NCBI RefSeq assembly: GCF_035319885.1
Contig: NZ_CP141285.1
Span: 2,108,001 to 2,172,000 of the forward strand
Direction of reading: 5' to 3'
Length of the DNA: 64,000 nt
Origin: Altererythrobacter sp. H2
Lineage (GTDB): Bacteria; Pseudomonadota; Alphaproteobacteria; Sphingomonadales; Sphingomonadaceae
The notes beneath the pieces were generated by a model. The model searched no databases and was not told the origin of the DNA. It saw nothing but the letters and a program-made list of their open reading frames with translations. A program made the position numbers and the translations under genes. How positions within the stretch are numbered: position 1 is the first letter of the stretch; every line of letters begins with the position of its first letter. Positions 17,835 to 26,301 of the stretch are shown here, piece by piece.

Positions 17835-18465
17835 CCGCCCAGCCGCGCTTCGCGGCGCGGGCGGCCTGACTGCGCGACGCGGTTACGAACACCGGCTCGT
17901 CCGCCAGTTCGAACAGGGGCGCATCGGCGAAGCTGTCACTTACGAAGCGAAACCGGGCCGTGGCGGGATCGATGCCCTGGTCTGCGAACCAGGCGAGAAC
18001 CCGGTCCCGCTTGGCTGCGCCATAGCAATTGCCCCCGGGAATGGCCCCGCTTTCCCACCGGGTTCCGATCACCGTATCGACCCTCAGGAGCCGGGCGAAC
18101 TCCACGGCGTAAAGCTCGAAGGCAGCGGTCGCGATCAGCACTGCCCGTCCGGCTGCCCGATCCTGCTCCAGCATTGCGAGCACCGGTGCGTTGAAGCCCG
18201 AGCGTTCCGCCCGCCGCTTCGCAAACCGGTTCGCCACCTCAAGCAGTTGCCCGGCGGGGACCGGGCCGATCATCAGCCCCATCCCGAAACGCTTGAGCTG
18301 AGTGCGATTGCACAGGCCCGCGCGGTAAGCTGCCATCGCTGCCACCCACACCGGCAGCAGCGCAAGGCGCCACGGCGCAAGCTGGCGCGCGGCAAAGCAC
18401 AGGAACGGCGTGAAGGTGGGCTTGCGCGTCAATGTCCGGTCAAGGTCGTAGATGGCGAACTGCAT
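17821..18465 (-). CDS. HAD-IB family hydrolase (phosphatase)
   Basis: 214 residues from the Met at 18465; the frame continues open far upstream but the family begins here. The nucleophile motif DLDRTLTR (Asp8 and Asp10 region: IYDLDRTLT), the second motif Thr in LIATAAFELYA, and a C-terminal RFVSDSFADAPLF acidic motif support a phosphoserine-phosphatase-like HAD-IB enzyme. A hydrophobic stretch at about residues 32-50 suggests membrane association. The substrate is unknown; position beside glycan genes suggests a lipid or sugar phosphate. Confidence 0.8.
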   Translation of the reverse strand: MQFAIYDLDRTLTRKPTFTPFLCFAARQLAPWRLALLPVWVAAMAAYRAGLCNRTQLKRFGMGLMIGPVPAGQLLEVANRFAKRRAERSGFNAPVLAMLEQDRAAGRAVLIATAAFELYAVEFARLLRVDTVIGTRWESGAIPGGNCYGAAKRDRVLAWFADQGIDPATARFRFVSDSFADAPLFELADEPVFVTASRSQAARAAKRGWAVMQP

Positions 18466-18708
18466 AGTTCGGCCCTGCCAGCCTGCCGTGCGGTTTGCAA
18501 ACCCGGCCCGGTGCACATCCAGCAGTGGCCGATTGCCGGTGCCGGACAAAGTCGCTGGCCAGCCAAAATGCCGTTGGTCGATTGGTGAAGGCGTTGGTCG
18601 GCTGCGCATCCGGCTGGTCGAATGCTGTTCATTTTTGAAAGAAGATTGCGCACGGAAAGAGGCCCGCACTGGCAGGGCGGCCTTGTCGAGACGGGAGCGG
18701 CACAGAGC

Positions 18709-20859
18709 ATGACATCGGCATTGCATATCCGGCGCCTGGCCGCCTCGAGCGCACTCGCTGCGGCTCTGGCGCAGGCCGTGCCCATAACGGCAGTCGCGCA
18801 AGAATCGGTTGATGGCGCCGCACTCGATGAATCCGCAGCCTCTCCGGCTGCCCCGGCCGCACCCGCAGCCATAGCCAGTGACCGCCGCGTATACGGCCCG
18901 GGCGATTTTGCCCGGTTTGCCCCGCGCAACGCGCTGGACATGCTGCAACGGGTGCCCGGTTTCAACATCCGTGGCAGCAGCCAGCAGCGCGGCCTGGGCC
19001 AGGCGACCGGCAATGTGCTGTTCAACGGCGCCCGCCCCTCTTCCAAGTCTGACGATATCGGTGACCAGCTGACCAGGATTTCGGCCGACGCTGTGACCCG
19101 GATCGAAATCCTCGATGGTGCCGGGCTGGGTATTCCCGGCCTCTCCGGCGAGGTGGCCAATGTCATCTACGAAGGGGCCAGCGGCTGGTCTGGCCAGTTC
19201 AGCTGGATTCCCGAGGCCCGGCCGCACAACACCGACCCCCTGCTCTGGCGCGGTGACATCTCCGCGAGCAGGACGAGCGGCGCAACCACCCTGGAAGTGG
19301 CGCTGAGCAACGCGGACGCGGGCCGCGGCGGGGCGGACGGGCCGACCCGGATCGTTGGCGGAGACGGCACACTGCGCCAGTTGCGCCAGGAGCGTGTGAC
19401 GTCGGATTACGATTCCCCCAAGCTGTCGGCCAAGCTGACCTGGGACCCGGATGGTGCGCAGGCGCTCAACCTGACCGGGCAATACCAGCGGATTTACGAC
19501 CGGTTCCGGGAGGACAGCTTCCGCACCGGGCCAGGGCAGGCAGACGAATTGCGCACCGTGCGCCAGAACGAGGACCGCTGGAACTATGAGGTCGGCGGCG
19601 ATTATGCCTTCCCGCTGGCGGGCGGCACGTTCAAGGCCATCGGCCTGCTGCGCCGAAGCCACGAGCCGTACACTGTCGACGTTATCAGCCAGTCCGGCAC
19701 CGCCACCGGCACCGGCACGCCTGCGACCGGCGAGCGATTCACCCAGACAGGGGATCTCGACGAGAAGGTCGCCCGGGGCGAATTCGGCTGGTCCATGCTC
19801 GGCGGGGAGTGGCAGGTGGCTGGCGAAGCGGCGTTCAATGCGCTCGACAATGTCGCCGCGCTGTTCACGCTCGATCCGGCAGGCGAGTTCGTCGAGGTGC
19901 CCTTCCCGTTCGGCACCGGAGGCGTCAGCGAGGACCGGTATGAAGGGTCATTAAGCCACAGCCGCAGCCTTGCTTCCAACTTGTCGGTACAGCTGAACCT
20001 TGCCGCAGAACATTCGACCATCGTGCAGGACGGCGCGAACGGGCTGGAGCGCAGTTTCCTGAGGCCCAAGGGCAAGCTCAGCCTTGCCTGGAAGGCAGCA
20101 AGCGATCTTGATTTTGCGCTCAGCGTTGAGCGGCGCGTCCTGCAACTGTCGTTCTACGATTTCCTGGCCCGCGCCTTCATTGACGACGGAAACCAGAATG
20201 CGGGCAACAACGATCTGCGTCCGCAGCAGGACTGGAGCTTCGAAGGCGAGGTCAACAAGGCCCTCGGCCCCTGGGGCAAGACACAGCTCAGATTCATCTA
20301 TCGCGACGTGTCCGATTATGTCGATATCATCCCGGTCGGCGGGGGCGGCGAGTCGGTCGGGAACGTGGCCAAGGCGAGCGCGGCTGCGGTCATCTCCACC
20401 AGCACCCTGACGTTCGACCCGATCGGCCTGAAGGGCGTGCGGCTCGACGGGACGTTTGTCCTCCAGCGCTCGCGGCTGGTCGATCCGTTTACTGGCGTGG
20501 CGCGGCAGTGGAGCGGGTTTACCAACAGGCAGGCCAACCTCAACCTGCGGCATGACATCCCCGCCAGCCAGTGGGCATGGGGCATGGGGGCCAGTCACAA
20601 CCACAACCTGCCCCGCTATCGCAGCAACCAGACCGACCGCAACTGGGAGGGCCCGTGGTTCGTGTCCGCCTTCATCGAGCACAAGGATGTGCTGGGCCTG
20701 ACCGTGCGGGCCCGGGTCGGCAACATCCTGGGTGCCCGCCAGTATCGCGAGCGAATCGTCTATTCCGGCCTGCGCGGTGAAAGCCCGGTCGATTTTGCCG
20801 AACTGCGCGATCGGCGGGTCGGGCCGATCTTCACGCTGACCGTGCGGGGCAACTTCTAG
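18709..20859 (+). CDS. TonB-dependent outer-membrane receptor
   Basis: 716 residues from ATG 18709 (MTSALHIRRLAASSALAAAL), which gives a proper signal peptide ending near ITAVAQE; upstream Met at 18622 would put a non-signal peptide first. The plug domain is recognisable (RNALDMLQRVPGFNIRG, VLFNGARPSSKSDDI, VTRIEILDGAG) and the barrel ends with the classical C-terminal Phe (FTLTVRGNF). It imports a ligand across the outer membrane using TonB energy; the ligand is unknown. Position next to glycan genes gives a hint only. Stops overlap the convergent SDR gene by 4 bp. Confidence 0.88.
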   Translation: MTSALHIRRLAASSALAAALAQAVPITAVAQESVDGAALDESAASPAAPAAPAAIASDRRVYGPGDFARFAPRNALDMLQRVPGFNIRGSSQQRGLGQATGNVLFNGARPSSKSDDIGDQLTRISADAVTRIEILDGAGLGIPGLSGEVANVIYEGASGWSGQFSWIPEARPHNTDPLLWRGDISASRTSGATTLEVALSNADAGRGGADGPTRIVGGDGTLRQLRQERVTSDYDSPKLSAKLTWDPDGAQALNLTGQYQRIYDRFREDSFRTGPGQADELRTVRQNEDRWNYEVGGDYAFPLAGGTFKAIGLLRRSHEPYTVDVISQSGTATGTGTPATGERFTQTGDLDEKVARGEFGWSMLGGEWQVAGEAAFNALDNVAALFTLDPAGEFVEVPFPFGTGGVSEDRYEGSLSHSRSLASNLSVQLNLAAEHSTIVQDGANGLERSFLRPKGKLSLAWKAASDLDFALSVERRVLQLSFYDFLARAFIDDGNQNAGNNDLRPQQDWSFEGEVNKALGPWGKTQLRFIYRDVSDYVDIIPVGGGGESVGNVAKASAAAVISTSTLTFDPIGLKGVRLDGTFVLQRSRLVDPFTGVARQWSGFTNRQANLNLRHDIPASQWAWGMGASHNHNLPRYRSNQTDRNWEGPWFVSAFIEHKDVLGLTVRARVGNILGARQYRERIVYSGLRGESPVDFAELRDRRVGPIFTLTVRGNF

Positions 20860-21599
20860 GGATCGATCCGCTCCCCCCGCCAGTCAAACACGCCGCCGCT
20901 GTCAGCGGCCGAAAGCGCCCGGCACACATTGAGCAGGTGCGCGGCGCTGGCGGCAGTGCTGGTCAGCTGCCCTTCGGGCAAGCCGCGCTGGAACGGGGCG
21001 CTGAGGCCGGTATCGACCGTGCCGGGATGCAGGCCCGCTACCACCGCCAAGGGATGGGTCCGGCCAAGCTCAATCGCGAAATTGCGCAGCAGCATGTTCA
21101 GCGCGGCCTTGCTCGCCCGATAGGAATGCCACCCGCCGATGCGGTTGTCGCCAATCGAGCCGACCCGGGCAGACAGGGCCGCAAACAGCGCCCGCCGGTC
21201 ACGGGGAAAGAGCGGCAGCATATGCTTGGCCACCAGTGCAGGGCCAATCGTGTTGAGGCGAAACACCTGTTCCATCGCCGCTCCGTCAATCGCCTTGTAG
21301 CTGCGTTCGGGCCCGGTCCCGTCGGGCAGGGTCAGCACCCCGGTGGCGACGATGACCAGATCTGGCGGCGCGTCGCGCATGGTGGCGGCCGCTGCGGCAA
21401 GAGTGCGTTCGTCCTCAAGGTCGAATGCGAACTGTCGGGCACCGGCCAGTCCGGCCACGGCCCCGCTGCGCGATCCCGCCCAGACCTCGCAGCCCTCAGC
21501 CGCAAGCTGGGCGCACAAGGCCCCGCCTATGCCGCCGCCTGCGCCGAACACGGCGGCCACGCCGGGCCACAGCGAACTATCGCTTTTCTCCTGCATCAC
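20856..21599 (-). CDS. SDR family NAD(P)-dependent oxidoreductase
   Basis: 247 residues with the classical short-chain dehydrogenase pattern: cofactor loop VFGAGGGIGGALC, catalytic YxxxK as YRASKAALN preceded by a Ser-containing strand (ALSARVGSIG), and HPGTVDT after it. The DTGLSAPF segment resembles C-factor-type SDRs. The substrate is unknown. It is divergent from sdhB and convergent with the TonB receptor gene. Confidence 0.85.
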   Translation of the reverse strand: MMQEKSDSSLWPGVAAVFGAGGGIGGALCAQLAAEGCEVWAGSRSGAVAGLAGARQFAFDLEDERTLAAAAATMRDAPPDLVIVATGVLTLPDGTGPERSYKAIDGAAMEQVFRLNTIGPALVAKHMLPLFPRDRRALFAALSARVGSIGDNRIGGWHSYRASKAALNMLLRNFAIELGRTHPLAVVAGLHPGTVDTGLSAPFQRGLPEGQLTSTAASAAHLLNVCRALSAADSGGVFDWRGERIDP

Positions 21600-21660
21600 T
21601 CACCTTGCCCTCTCGAAACCAGACGCTAGATAGGTGGCGCAAAGCAACAGGAATACGGCG

Positions 21661-22443
21661 ATGGCAACCTTCACCCTCCCCAAGAACTCGACAATCCGCA
21701 AGGAAGGCAAAGTCCACAAGGCGGACGGGGCCAAGCGGGTCAAGAACTTCAAGGTCTATCGCTACGATCCCGACAGCGGCCAGAACCCGCGCTATGACAC
21801 GTTCGAGATCGATCTCGACGCCTGCGGACCGATGGTGCTGGACGCGATCATCAAGATCAAGAACGACATCGATCCGACCCTGACCTTCCGCCGCTCCTGC
21901 CGCGAAGGCATCTGCGGTTCGTGCTCGATGAACATCAACGGCAAGAATGGCCTCGCCTGCACCACGGCGATCGAGGATCTGTCGGGCGATATCCGCATCA
22001 CCCCGCTGCCGCACATGGAAGTGATCAAGGACCTGGTCCCCGATTTCACCCACTTCTATGCCCAATACGCCTCCATCCGCCCCTGGCTGCAGACTGTCAC
22101 TACCACCCCCAGCGGCAAGGAGCGGCTCCAGTCGCCCGAACAGCGCGAGAAGCTGGACGGGCTGTATGAGTGCATCCTGTGCGCCTGCTGCTCGACCGCC
22201 TGCCCCAGCTACTGGTGGAACAGCGACAAGTTCCTGGGCCCGGCCATCCTGCTCCAGGCCTATCGCTGGCTGGCTGACAGCCGCGACGAGATGACCGGCG
22301 AACGACTCGACCAGCTGGAAGATCCGTTCCGGCTCTACCGCTGCCATACGATCATGAACTGCGCCAACGTCTGCCCCAAGGGCCTGAACCCGGCCAAGGC
22401 GATTGCCGAAACCAAGAAGATGATCGCAGAACGCGCGATCTGA
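21661..22443 (+). CDS. sdhB: Succinate dehydrogenase iron-sulfur subunit
   Basis: 260-residue Fe-S subunit of respiratory complex II, on the cytoplasmic face of the inner membrane. The start at 21661 gives [17 protein letters not shown]. The plant-type [2Fe-2S] cluster ligands are in [14 protein letters not shown] and GLACTTAIE; the [4Fe-4S] and [3Fe-4S] ligands are in [12 protein letters not shown] and [15 protein letters not shown]. The remaining subunit genes (sdhA, sdhC, sdhD) are not in this window. It is followed after 2 bp by the thioesterase gene. Confidence 0.96.
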   Translation: MATFTLPKNSTIRKEGKVHKADGAKRVKNFKVYRYDPDSGQNPRYDTFEIDLDACGPMVLDAIIKIKNDIDPTLTFRRSCREGICGSCSMNINGKNGLACTTAIEDLSGDIRITPLPHMEVIKDLVPDFTHFYAQYASIRPWLQTVTTTPSGKERLQSPEQREKLDGLYECILCACCSTACPSYWWNSDKFLGPAILLQAYRWLADSRDEMTGERLDQLEDPFRLYRCHTIMNCANVCPKGLNPAKAIAETKKMIAERAI

Positions 22444-22445
22444 GC

Positions 22446-22895
22446 GTGGACGAGCAGTTTTTCGAGTATCGCGAGCATCCCGGCCATCCGGGATGGCACA
22501 TGTGGCGCCTGCGGGACGAAACCCGCTTCAATGGTGTCGTCATGGGCGAGTTGATCACGCGGGTGGAAGGCAGCAGGTGCCGCCTGCGGATGTTTCCGGA
22601 GCGCAAGCACACCAACCTGCAGGAAATGATCCACGGGGCCGTCACTCTGGCCCTGATCGACATTTCGCTGTTTTCGGCCATGCGCACGCTGACCACCGGC
22701 GATCCCGGCCCGGCCGTGACACTGGAACTGTCGACCCAGTTCATCGGTGCAGGCAAGCCGGGCCAGCCACTCGATTCGGTGGTCGAGATCGTCCGGGAGA
22801 CCGGGCGACTGCTGTTCCTGCGCGGTGACGTGGTCCAGGGCGATCACGTGGTCGCGGCTTTTTCGGGGATGGTGCGCAAAGCCAACCGCCGATGA
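22446..22895 (+). CDS. PaaI-like hotdog-fold thioesterase
   Basis: 149 residues with a GTG start at 22446, two bases after the sdhB stop. The hotdog motif region is NLQEMIHGAVTLALIDISLF (helix after HG), followed by the beta strand VTLELSTQFIGAGKPGQPL. The family hydrolyses acyl-CoA thioesters; substrate unknown. It overlaps zapE by 4 bp, so sdhB, this gene and zapE are probably one transcript. Confidence 0.85.
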   Translation: MDEQFFEYREHPGHPGWHMWRLRDETRFNGVVMGELITRVEGSRCRLRMFPERKHTNLQEMIHGAVTLALIDISLFSAMRTLTTGDPGPAVTLELSTQFIGAGKPGQPLDSVVEIVRETGRLLFLRGDVVQGDHVVAAFSGMVRKANRR

Positions 22896-24013
22896 GCGGG
22901 CTGGCCGCGCGTTACGCAGGCCTGGTCGAGGCCGGTGAACTGCGGCCCGATGCAGAGCAGGCGGCAGCGGTCGAGCATCTGACAGCACTGCAATCGGCAC
23001 TGGAGCGGGAACCTGACCGGCCCGGGTTGTTCAGCCGTCTGTTCGGCGCGAAGGAAGCGCCCGAGCCGCGCGGGGTCTACATGTGGGGCGGCGTAGGGCG
23101 CGGCAAGTCCATGCTGATGGACCTGTTCCACGACACGCTGGCAATCGCCGACAAGCGCCGCGCACATTTCCACGCCTTCATGCAGGAGGTTCACGCCCTG
23201 CTGCGCGAGGAGCGGGCCAAGAAGCTGGGCGACCCGATCCCGCCGGTGGCGGCCCGCCTTGCCGAAGGTGTGCGTTGCCTGTGCTTTGACGAGATGGTCG
23301 TCAACAACACTGCCGACGCGGCGATCATGAGCCGCCTGTTCCGCGCGCTGATGGTCGATCTTGGCGTGACCGTGGTCACCACGTCCAACCGCCCGCCCGA
23401 TGACCTCTACAAGGATGGCCTCAACCGCGAGCACTTCCTGCCGTTCATCGCGCTGGTCAAGGAACGGCTCGACGTGCTGCCGCTCAATGGCCCGGTCGAT
23501 TACCGGCTGGAGCGCATGGCCGGGCTGGACACCTGGCATTGCCCGCTGGGTGACGAAGCCACCGCCAAAGTGCGCGAAGCCTTCTTCCGTCTAACCGACT
23601 ATGCGCCGGAAGATGCAGCGCATGTCCCCTCCGCCGAACTGGACGTGGGGGGCAAGCGCACACTGCACGTGCCCAAGAGCCTCAAGGGCGTGGCGGTGTT
23701 CAGCTTCAAAAAGCTGTGCGCCGATGCCCGCGGCGCGCCCGATTATCTGGCCATTGCGCGCACTTATCACACCGTCATCCTGGTCGGCATTCCGCAGATG
23801 GGGCCGGAAAACCGCAACGAGGCGGCCCGGTTCGTGACGCTGGTCGACGCGCTTTATGAGCACAAAGTCAAGCTGTTCGCCACAGCGGCCGCCGCTCCGC
23901 AGGACCTCTATCCGGCCGGCGACGGGGCGTTCGACTTCGAGCGGACCGTCAGCCGCCTGATGGAAATGCAGAGCGCCGATTACCTCGCGCTGGGGCATGG
24001 CAGCGAAGGCTGA
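22892..24013 (+). CDS. zapE: Cell division protein ZapE (AFG1-like ATPase)
   Basis: 373-residue P-loop ATPase. Walker A is MWGGVGRGKSMLMD and Walker B is CLCFDEMVV, where many ZapE proteins read CFDEF. Sensor-like segment VVTTSNRPPDDLYKDGLNR is characteristic of the family. In E. coli ZapE binds FtsZ and constricts the Z ring; in mitochondria AFG1 is a membrane-associated chaperone-like protein. Overlaps the thioesterase gene by 4 bp. Confidence 0.93.
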   Translation: MSGLAARYAGLVEAGELRPDAEQAAAVEHLTALQSALEREPDRPGLFSRLFGAKEAPEPRGVYMWGGVGRGKSMLMDLFHDTLAIADKRRAHFHAFMQEVHALLREERAKKLGDPIPPVAARLAEGVRCLCFDEMVVNNTADAAIMSRLFRALMVDLGVTVVTTSNRPPDDLYKDGLNREHFLPFIALVKERLDVLPLNGPVDYRLERMAGLDTWHCPLGDEATAKVREAFFRLTDYAPEDAAHVPSAELDVGGKRTLHVPKSLKGVAVFSFKKLCADARGAPDYLAIARTYHTVILVGIPQMGPENRNEAARFVTLVDALYEHKVKLFATAAAAPQDLYPAGDGAFDFERTVSRLMEMQSADYLALGHGSEG

Positions 24014-24092
24014 ATGGCCTAGGCCGAATCATGTTCGCCGCACGACAACATGGCTAACCGAAACTTTACGCCGCTGAGCGATATTCCTGCGC

Positions 24093-25097
24093 ATGTCGGC
24101 GCTTCCCCCACCGATGGCCCGGTCAGTCTGGACCGGTGCGCCGCCCGCTGCGACCCGCTCGCAGGCCGGGCCGGTGGCCGCTGCCGGAAACGACTTCATT
24201 CTCGCCGATGTAATCATCGCTTTCGACGTCTCCGGGCGCAGGCTGGGGCGGATTGTCCTGCCGCTGTGGCGCCATTCGATGACCCTGGCCGAAGCCATGG
24301 CGGAACATTGCCCCACCCTGCCCCGGCTGGTTGACACCGCCCAGGGCTACAAGCTCAGGGCCTTGCCAGAACAGCACGCAGCCGAACTGCTATCCGATAG
24401 CCATTATCTGCCCCTGCTGCGGCAGCGCTACGAGCGCAGCTACGTAGATCTGCAAGCGGGATACGACGCCTGGCTGGCCGGCCTGTCCGGCAACACGCGG
24501 CAGGCCCTGCGGCGCAAGCACCGCAAGCTGGCGCAATATTCCGGCGGTGCGGTGGATGTCCGGGTTTATCGCACCCCGGCGGAAATGGCCGCGTTCTTTC
24601 CCCATGCCCGGGCAATTTCGGCGGCCAGCTATCAGGAGCGTCTGCTCGACTCGGGCTTGCCGGAGAACAGCCTGCCCGTGATGACTGCGCTGGCCGAGCA
24701 GGACATGGCGCGCGGGTTCCTGCTGTGGCTTGACGGGCGCCCGGCAGCCTATCTCTATGCCCCGGCGCAAGGCGATACCCTGCTCTATGCCCACCTCGGC
24801 TACGACGATACGCAGGCCAGCCATTCCCCCGGAAGCGTGCTGCAGATGGAAGCCCTGCGGCTGCTGATGGAAGAAGAGCGGTTCCGCTGGTTCGATTTTG
24901 CCGAGGGGGGCGGCCAGCACAAGCAGTCGTTCGCCAGTGGCACGATCCCGAGCGTGGACCTGCTGCTGCTCCGGCCGACGATGCGCAACCGGATGACCCT
25001 GTGGTCACTTTCCGCGTTCGACCGCACCGTTGCCACGGTCAAGGGGCTGGTGAACCGCCTCGGCCTGCGCGGTCTGCGCAAGCTGATCCGGCGATAG
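24093..25097 (+). CDS. BioF2-like GNAT/FemAB-type acyltransferase, exopolysaccharide-associated
   Basis: 334 residues. The central LSGNTRQALRRKHRKLAQYSGG and the C-terminal MEALRLLMEEERFRWFDFAEGGGQHKQSF are the typical parts of the BioF2-like acetyltransferase domain (Acetyltransf_6), found in cellulose and exopolysaccharide loci. These proteins probably transfer an acyl or aminoacyl group to a glycan or lipid intermediate. It is 10 bp upstream of a second, damaged member of the family and begins the plus-strand run ending in the flippase at 27774. The N-terminal ~30 residues are weakly supported and a later start is possible. Confidence 0.75.
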   Translation: MSALPPPMARSVWTGAPPAATRSQAGPVAAAGNDFILADVIIAFDVSGRRLGRIVLPLWRHSMTLAEAMAEHCPTLPRLVDTAQGYKLRALPEQHAAELLSDSHYLPLLRQRYERSYVDLQAGYDAWLAGLSGNTRQALRRKHRKLAQYSGGAVDVRVYRTPAEMAAFFPHARAISAASYQERLLDSGLPENSLPVMTALAEQDMARGFLLWLDGRPAAYLYAPAQGDTLLYAHLGYDDTQASHSPGSVLQMEALRLLMEEERFRWFDFAEGGGQHKQSFASGTIPSVDLLLLRPTMRNRMTLWSLSAFDRTVATVKGLVNRLGLRGLRKLIRR

Positions 25098-25107
25098 GCG
25101 GCCCGGC

Positions 25108-26292
25108 ATGAAGCACTGCCTGATCACCCCTGCTGCGCTGACTGCCACCCTGCACCCGGGGTTTCCCGGCGCAATCGACCACCTTGCAGGTCTGGCCGAC
25201 CAACCGCACCCGTTCCTGCGTTGAGCGTGGTATCGCGCTGGGGCACAGTGCGGCGGGCAGACCCTGACCGGAGCCCGGGCTGACGGCGCAATCGTGGCCG
25301 CCATCCCTTTGACCCGCATGGGGCCGGACCTGCTCGGCGCGAAAGGTGTACCCGGCAGTTACTGGCCCTGTCGCTCCCCCCTGTTCAGCCCCGATCTGCA
25401 CCGTGAGGAACTGGCTGACTTGCTGGCCGATCCGCTGGCAGCCACAGCCCTCGCCCCGCTCTGGCGCATCGGCCCGGCCAATGCAGCGGACCGGGCCACC
25501 CGGATGGTGATGGAAGCCTCTGCCCTGGCCGGATGGACGGTGCTGGTGCGCGAACTGGGCGAGACCTGGCTATTTGATCTCGCCGGGGCAGCACAGGAAA
25601 ACGGCGGGAACTGGCCGCGAAAGTCCACCCGCAAGCGGCTGACCGGCTACGAACGCCGGTTGGCGCAAGAGGGCGAGGTCAGCTGGCTCCAGATAAGCGG
25701 GGCCGACTGGTCTGCCAAAGTGCTCGAACAGCTCGGCAGGATCGAGGCTGATAGCTGGGTCGGCAAGACAACTGACGGTTCGGGCGCCAAGTTCCTCACC
25801 CCGGCGCAGCGCGCAAGATGGCAGACCGCTCTCTCCGACCCGGTCATTGCGGATGCGCTCTCAGCGACCATCCTGCTATTGCACGCACGTCCGATCGCCT
25901 TTTCCTTCGATCTGCGGTCCGGCGACAAGCAATACGCGATTGCCGGAAGCTATGCCGAGGATATGGCTGGCTTCCGCGTCGGCAAGATCGTCACCTGCCG
26001 CCAGCTCGAAGGCGCACTGGCACAGGGTGTCAGGCTGGTCGATCTCGGCTCAGGCGACAGCGGATACAAGCGCGAGATGGGGGCTGTGTGTGGCCCGGCG
26101 CTGTTCGACCTGCTGATCGTCCGGCAACGCAAGGCGGCTCTGCTGCTTGCCCGCAACTGGGGCCACGAACCGGCCGACCTGCGCCAGATGACGCTGGCCT
26201 CGCCCCACCGGGTCGACCTGCCCTTGCCGAGCCTGAAGCACATTGCCGCTGCCGCCGCCCTGGCCGGAACGGCCGTGGTGGTGGCCGAATAG
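25108..26292 (+). pseudogene. BioF2-like GNAT acyltransferase interrupted by an in-frame TGA
   Basis: The reading frame starts at ATG 25108, only 10 bp after the previous gene, runs 38 codons to TGA at 25222-25224, and continues in the same frame to 26292. The residues on both sides (QPHPFLR before, AWYRAGAQCGG after) read like one continuous domain with high GC3. Without the stop the protein would be about 394 residues, with the family core WPRKSTRKRLTGYERRL and VRLVDLGSGDSGYKREMG. A shorter product could start at GTG 25294 (332 residues). The TGA could be a real nonsense mutation (one change from CGA or TGG) or a sequencing error. The next gene starts 9 bp after the end. Confidence 0.7.
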
Positions 26293-26301
26293 AGGCCCTG
26301 A

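Noticed and set aside
17821-19662. Long minus-strand frame that would join the HAD protein with a region under the TonB gene
   Set aside because: HAD family homology starts at Met 18465; the remainder is antisense to the TonB receptor.
24050-24334. Plus-strand small frame starting at 24050 before the acyltransferase
   Set aside because: It overlaps the start of the acyltransferase in another frame and has no recognisable domain.
25222-25224. TGA as a selenocysteine codon in the acyltransferase gene
   Set aside because: No selenoprotein family context and no expected insertion hairpin could be identified; a nonsense change or sequencing error is simpler.
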